This document shows, piece by piece, positions 6,515 through 7,391 of a stretch of DNA of 7,391 bases. The stretch's first letter is position 1. Each line of letters opens with the position of its first letter. This DNA comes from Paracoccaceae bacterium (GTDB lineage Bacteria; Pseudomonadota; Alphaproteobacteria; Rhodobacterales; Rhodobacteraceae). The stretch is from assembly GCA_016937725.1 (NCBI GenBank), contig JAFGVZ010000199.1:1-7391 (forward strand), read 5' to 3'. The notes below the pieces were generated by a model that worked only from the letters and a program-made list of their open reading frames with translations, searched no databases and was not told the DNA's origin. The translations under genes were made by a program, and so were the position numbers.

Positions 6515-7391
6515 ATGCTCTACCAAGACCTGATTGCCCTAAAACGCGACGGCGGCATGCTGGCGCCCCAGTATATCGCGGCGCTGGTGCGCGGCTTGAC
6601 CGATGGCAGCCTGTCGGATGCGCAAGCGGGGGCCTTGGCCATGGCCATCGTGCTGCGTGGCATGACCCGGCAAGAGACAACCGACCTGACCCTTGCCATG
6701 CGCGATTCGGGGCAAAAGTTGCAGTGGGACAACGGCCCAGTTGTCGACAAACATTCCACAGGCGGGGTGGGCGACACGGTTTCCTTGGTGCTGGCTCCGG
6801 CGCTTGCGGCATGTGGCGCGGTGGTGCCGATGATCTCTGGCCGCGGTTTGGGGCATACGGGCGGGACGCTCGACAAGCTGGAAGCGATCCCCGGCTACAC
6901 TATTGGCCCAGACCCTACGCGCCTGCGCGCCGTAGTGGCAGATGCAGGCTGCGCCATTGTCGGGGCGAGTGCAGATCTGGCCCCGTCGGATCGGCGGCTT
7001 TATGCCATCCGCGATGTGACCGCGACGGTTGCCTCGCAACCGCTTATCGTGGCGTCGATCCTGTCGAAAAAGCTTGCCGCCGGGGTGCACGGGTTGGTGC
7101 TGGATGTGAAAACCGGCTCTGGCGCGTTCATGGCCGATGCGCAGGACGCCCGCAACTTGGCACAAGCCTTGGTCGAGGTTGCAACCCGCGCAGGCTGCCC
7201 GACCCGCGCGGTGCTGAGCGATATGAGCCAGCCGCTTGCCCCGGCCGCGGGCAACGCGGTGGAATTGGCGGTCGCGTTGGACCTGCTGAGAGGAAACGCA
7301 CCTGCCGCGCCGCGCCTGCAAGAGATGGTCTTGGTTCTGGGGGCAGAGGCGCTGATGCTTTCGGGCCTTGCGCGCGATGCGGCTGACGGGC
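6515..7391 (+). CDS. deoA: Thymidine phosphorylase (C-terminus cut by window edge)
   Basis: Thymidine phosphorylase splits thymidine (and deoxyuridine) with phosphate into base and 2-deoxyribose 1-phosphate, in cytoplasmic pyrimidine salvage and deoxyribose catabolism. The first 292 residues are visible; the family is usually about 430-440 long, so roughly the last third is missing only because the window ends. Seen: an N-terminal helical domain, the phosphate loop KHSTGGVGD (79-87), a complete family signature SGRGLGHTGGTLDKLE (108-123), and KTGSGAFM (199-206). Arg166, Ser181 and Lys185 have the same spacing as the base-binding residues of the E. coli enzyme (R171, S186, K190). The ATG at 6515 has a weak GGA site six bases upstream and gives the expected MLYQDLIALKRDG beginning. 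A broader pyrimidine-nucleoside phosphorylase activity cannot be excluded from sequence alone. Confidence 0.95.
   Translation, partial: MLYQDLIALKRDGGMLAPQYIAALVRGLTDGSLSDAQAGALAMAIVLRGMTRQETTDLTLAMRDSGQKLQWDNGPVVDKHSTGGVGDTVSLVLAPALAACGAVVPMISGRGLGHTGGTLDKLEAIPGYTIGPDPTRLRAVVADAGCAIVGASADLAPSDRRLYAIRDVTATVASQPLIVASILSKKLAAGVHGLVLDVKTGSGAFMADAQDARNLAQALVEVATRAGCPTRAVLSDMSQPLAPAAGNAVELAVALDLLRGNAPAAPRLQEMVLVLGAEALMLSGLARDAADG

Noticed and set aside
6444..6533. Possible 29-codon leader peptide before deoA
   Set aside because: No ribosome binding site at its ATG, no attenuator-like structure and no run of regulatory codons; it overlaps the deoA start in another frame.

Overview
The base composition is high in G+C, with many GCG/CGC-rich codons. 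The protein families and gene neighbourhood point to an alphaproteobacterium, most likely of the Rhodobacterales (Rhodobacteraceae/Paracoccaceae). This placement is an inference from family resemblance, not a database result. No RNA gene, CRISPR array, insertion sequence or other mobile element was seen, and reading frames are intact throughout, so the window looks like ordinary chromosomal core sequence.

Minus strand, read from about 5739 down to 1: one tightly packed four-gene operon. It encodes a MoxR-family AAA+ ATPase (4732-5739), a DUF58 protein (3872-4735), a large membrane protein with a BatA-like N-terminus and a C-terminal DUF4159 domain (1128-3872), and a second BatA-like membrane protein of the glutamine-amidotransferase-like type, cut by the window edge (1-1131). 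All three junctions are stop/start overlaps (GTGA, TGATG, ATGA), so the proteins are probably translationally coupled and made together. The family logic is a cytoplasmic AAA+ motor (MoxR) with a cytoplasmic DUF58 adaptor that acts on membrane-anchored proteins whose large domains face the periplasm. Related MoxR/Bat-type operons are linked to envelope stress, protein maturation or complex assembly, but the substrate of this version is unknown.

Between the divergent gene sets lies a 97-bp region (5740-5836) with a plausible promoter for the operon. On the plus strand, 5837-6439 encodes a DUF1285 protein and 6515-7391 encodes the N-terminal 292 residues of thymidine phosphorylase (deoA), cut by the right edge. 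A 75-bp gap separates them and may carry a weak deoA promoter.

The least understood part is the operon. The ATPase motifs are intact, but the metal-binding (MIDAS) motif is degenerate at the expected place in all three partner proteins. The DUF4159 protein also carries an internal segment resembling a signal peptide, just before its last domain.
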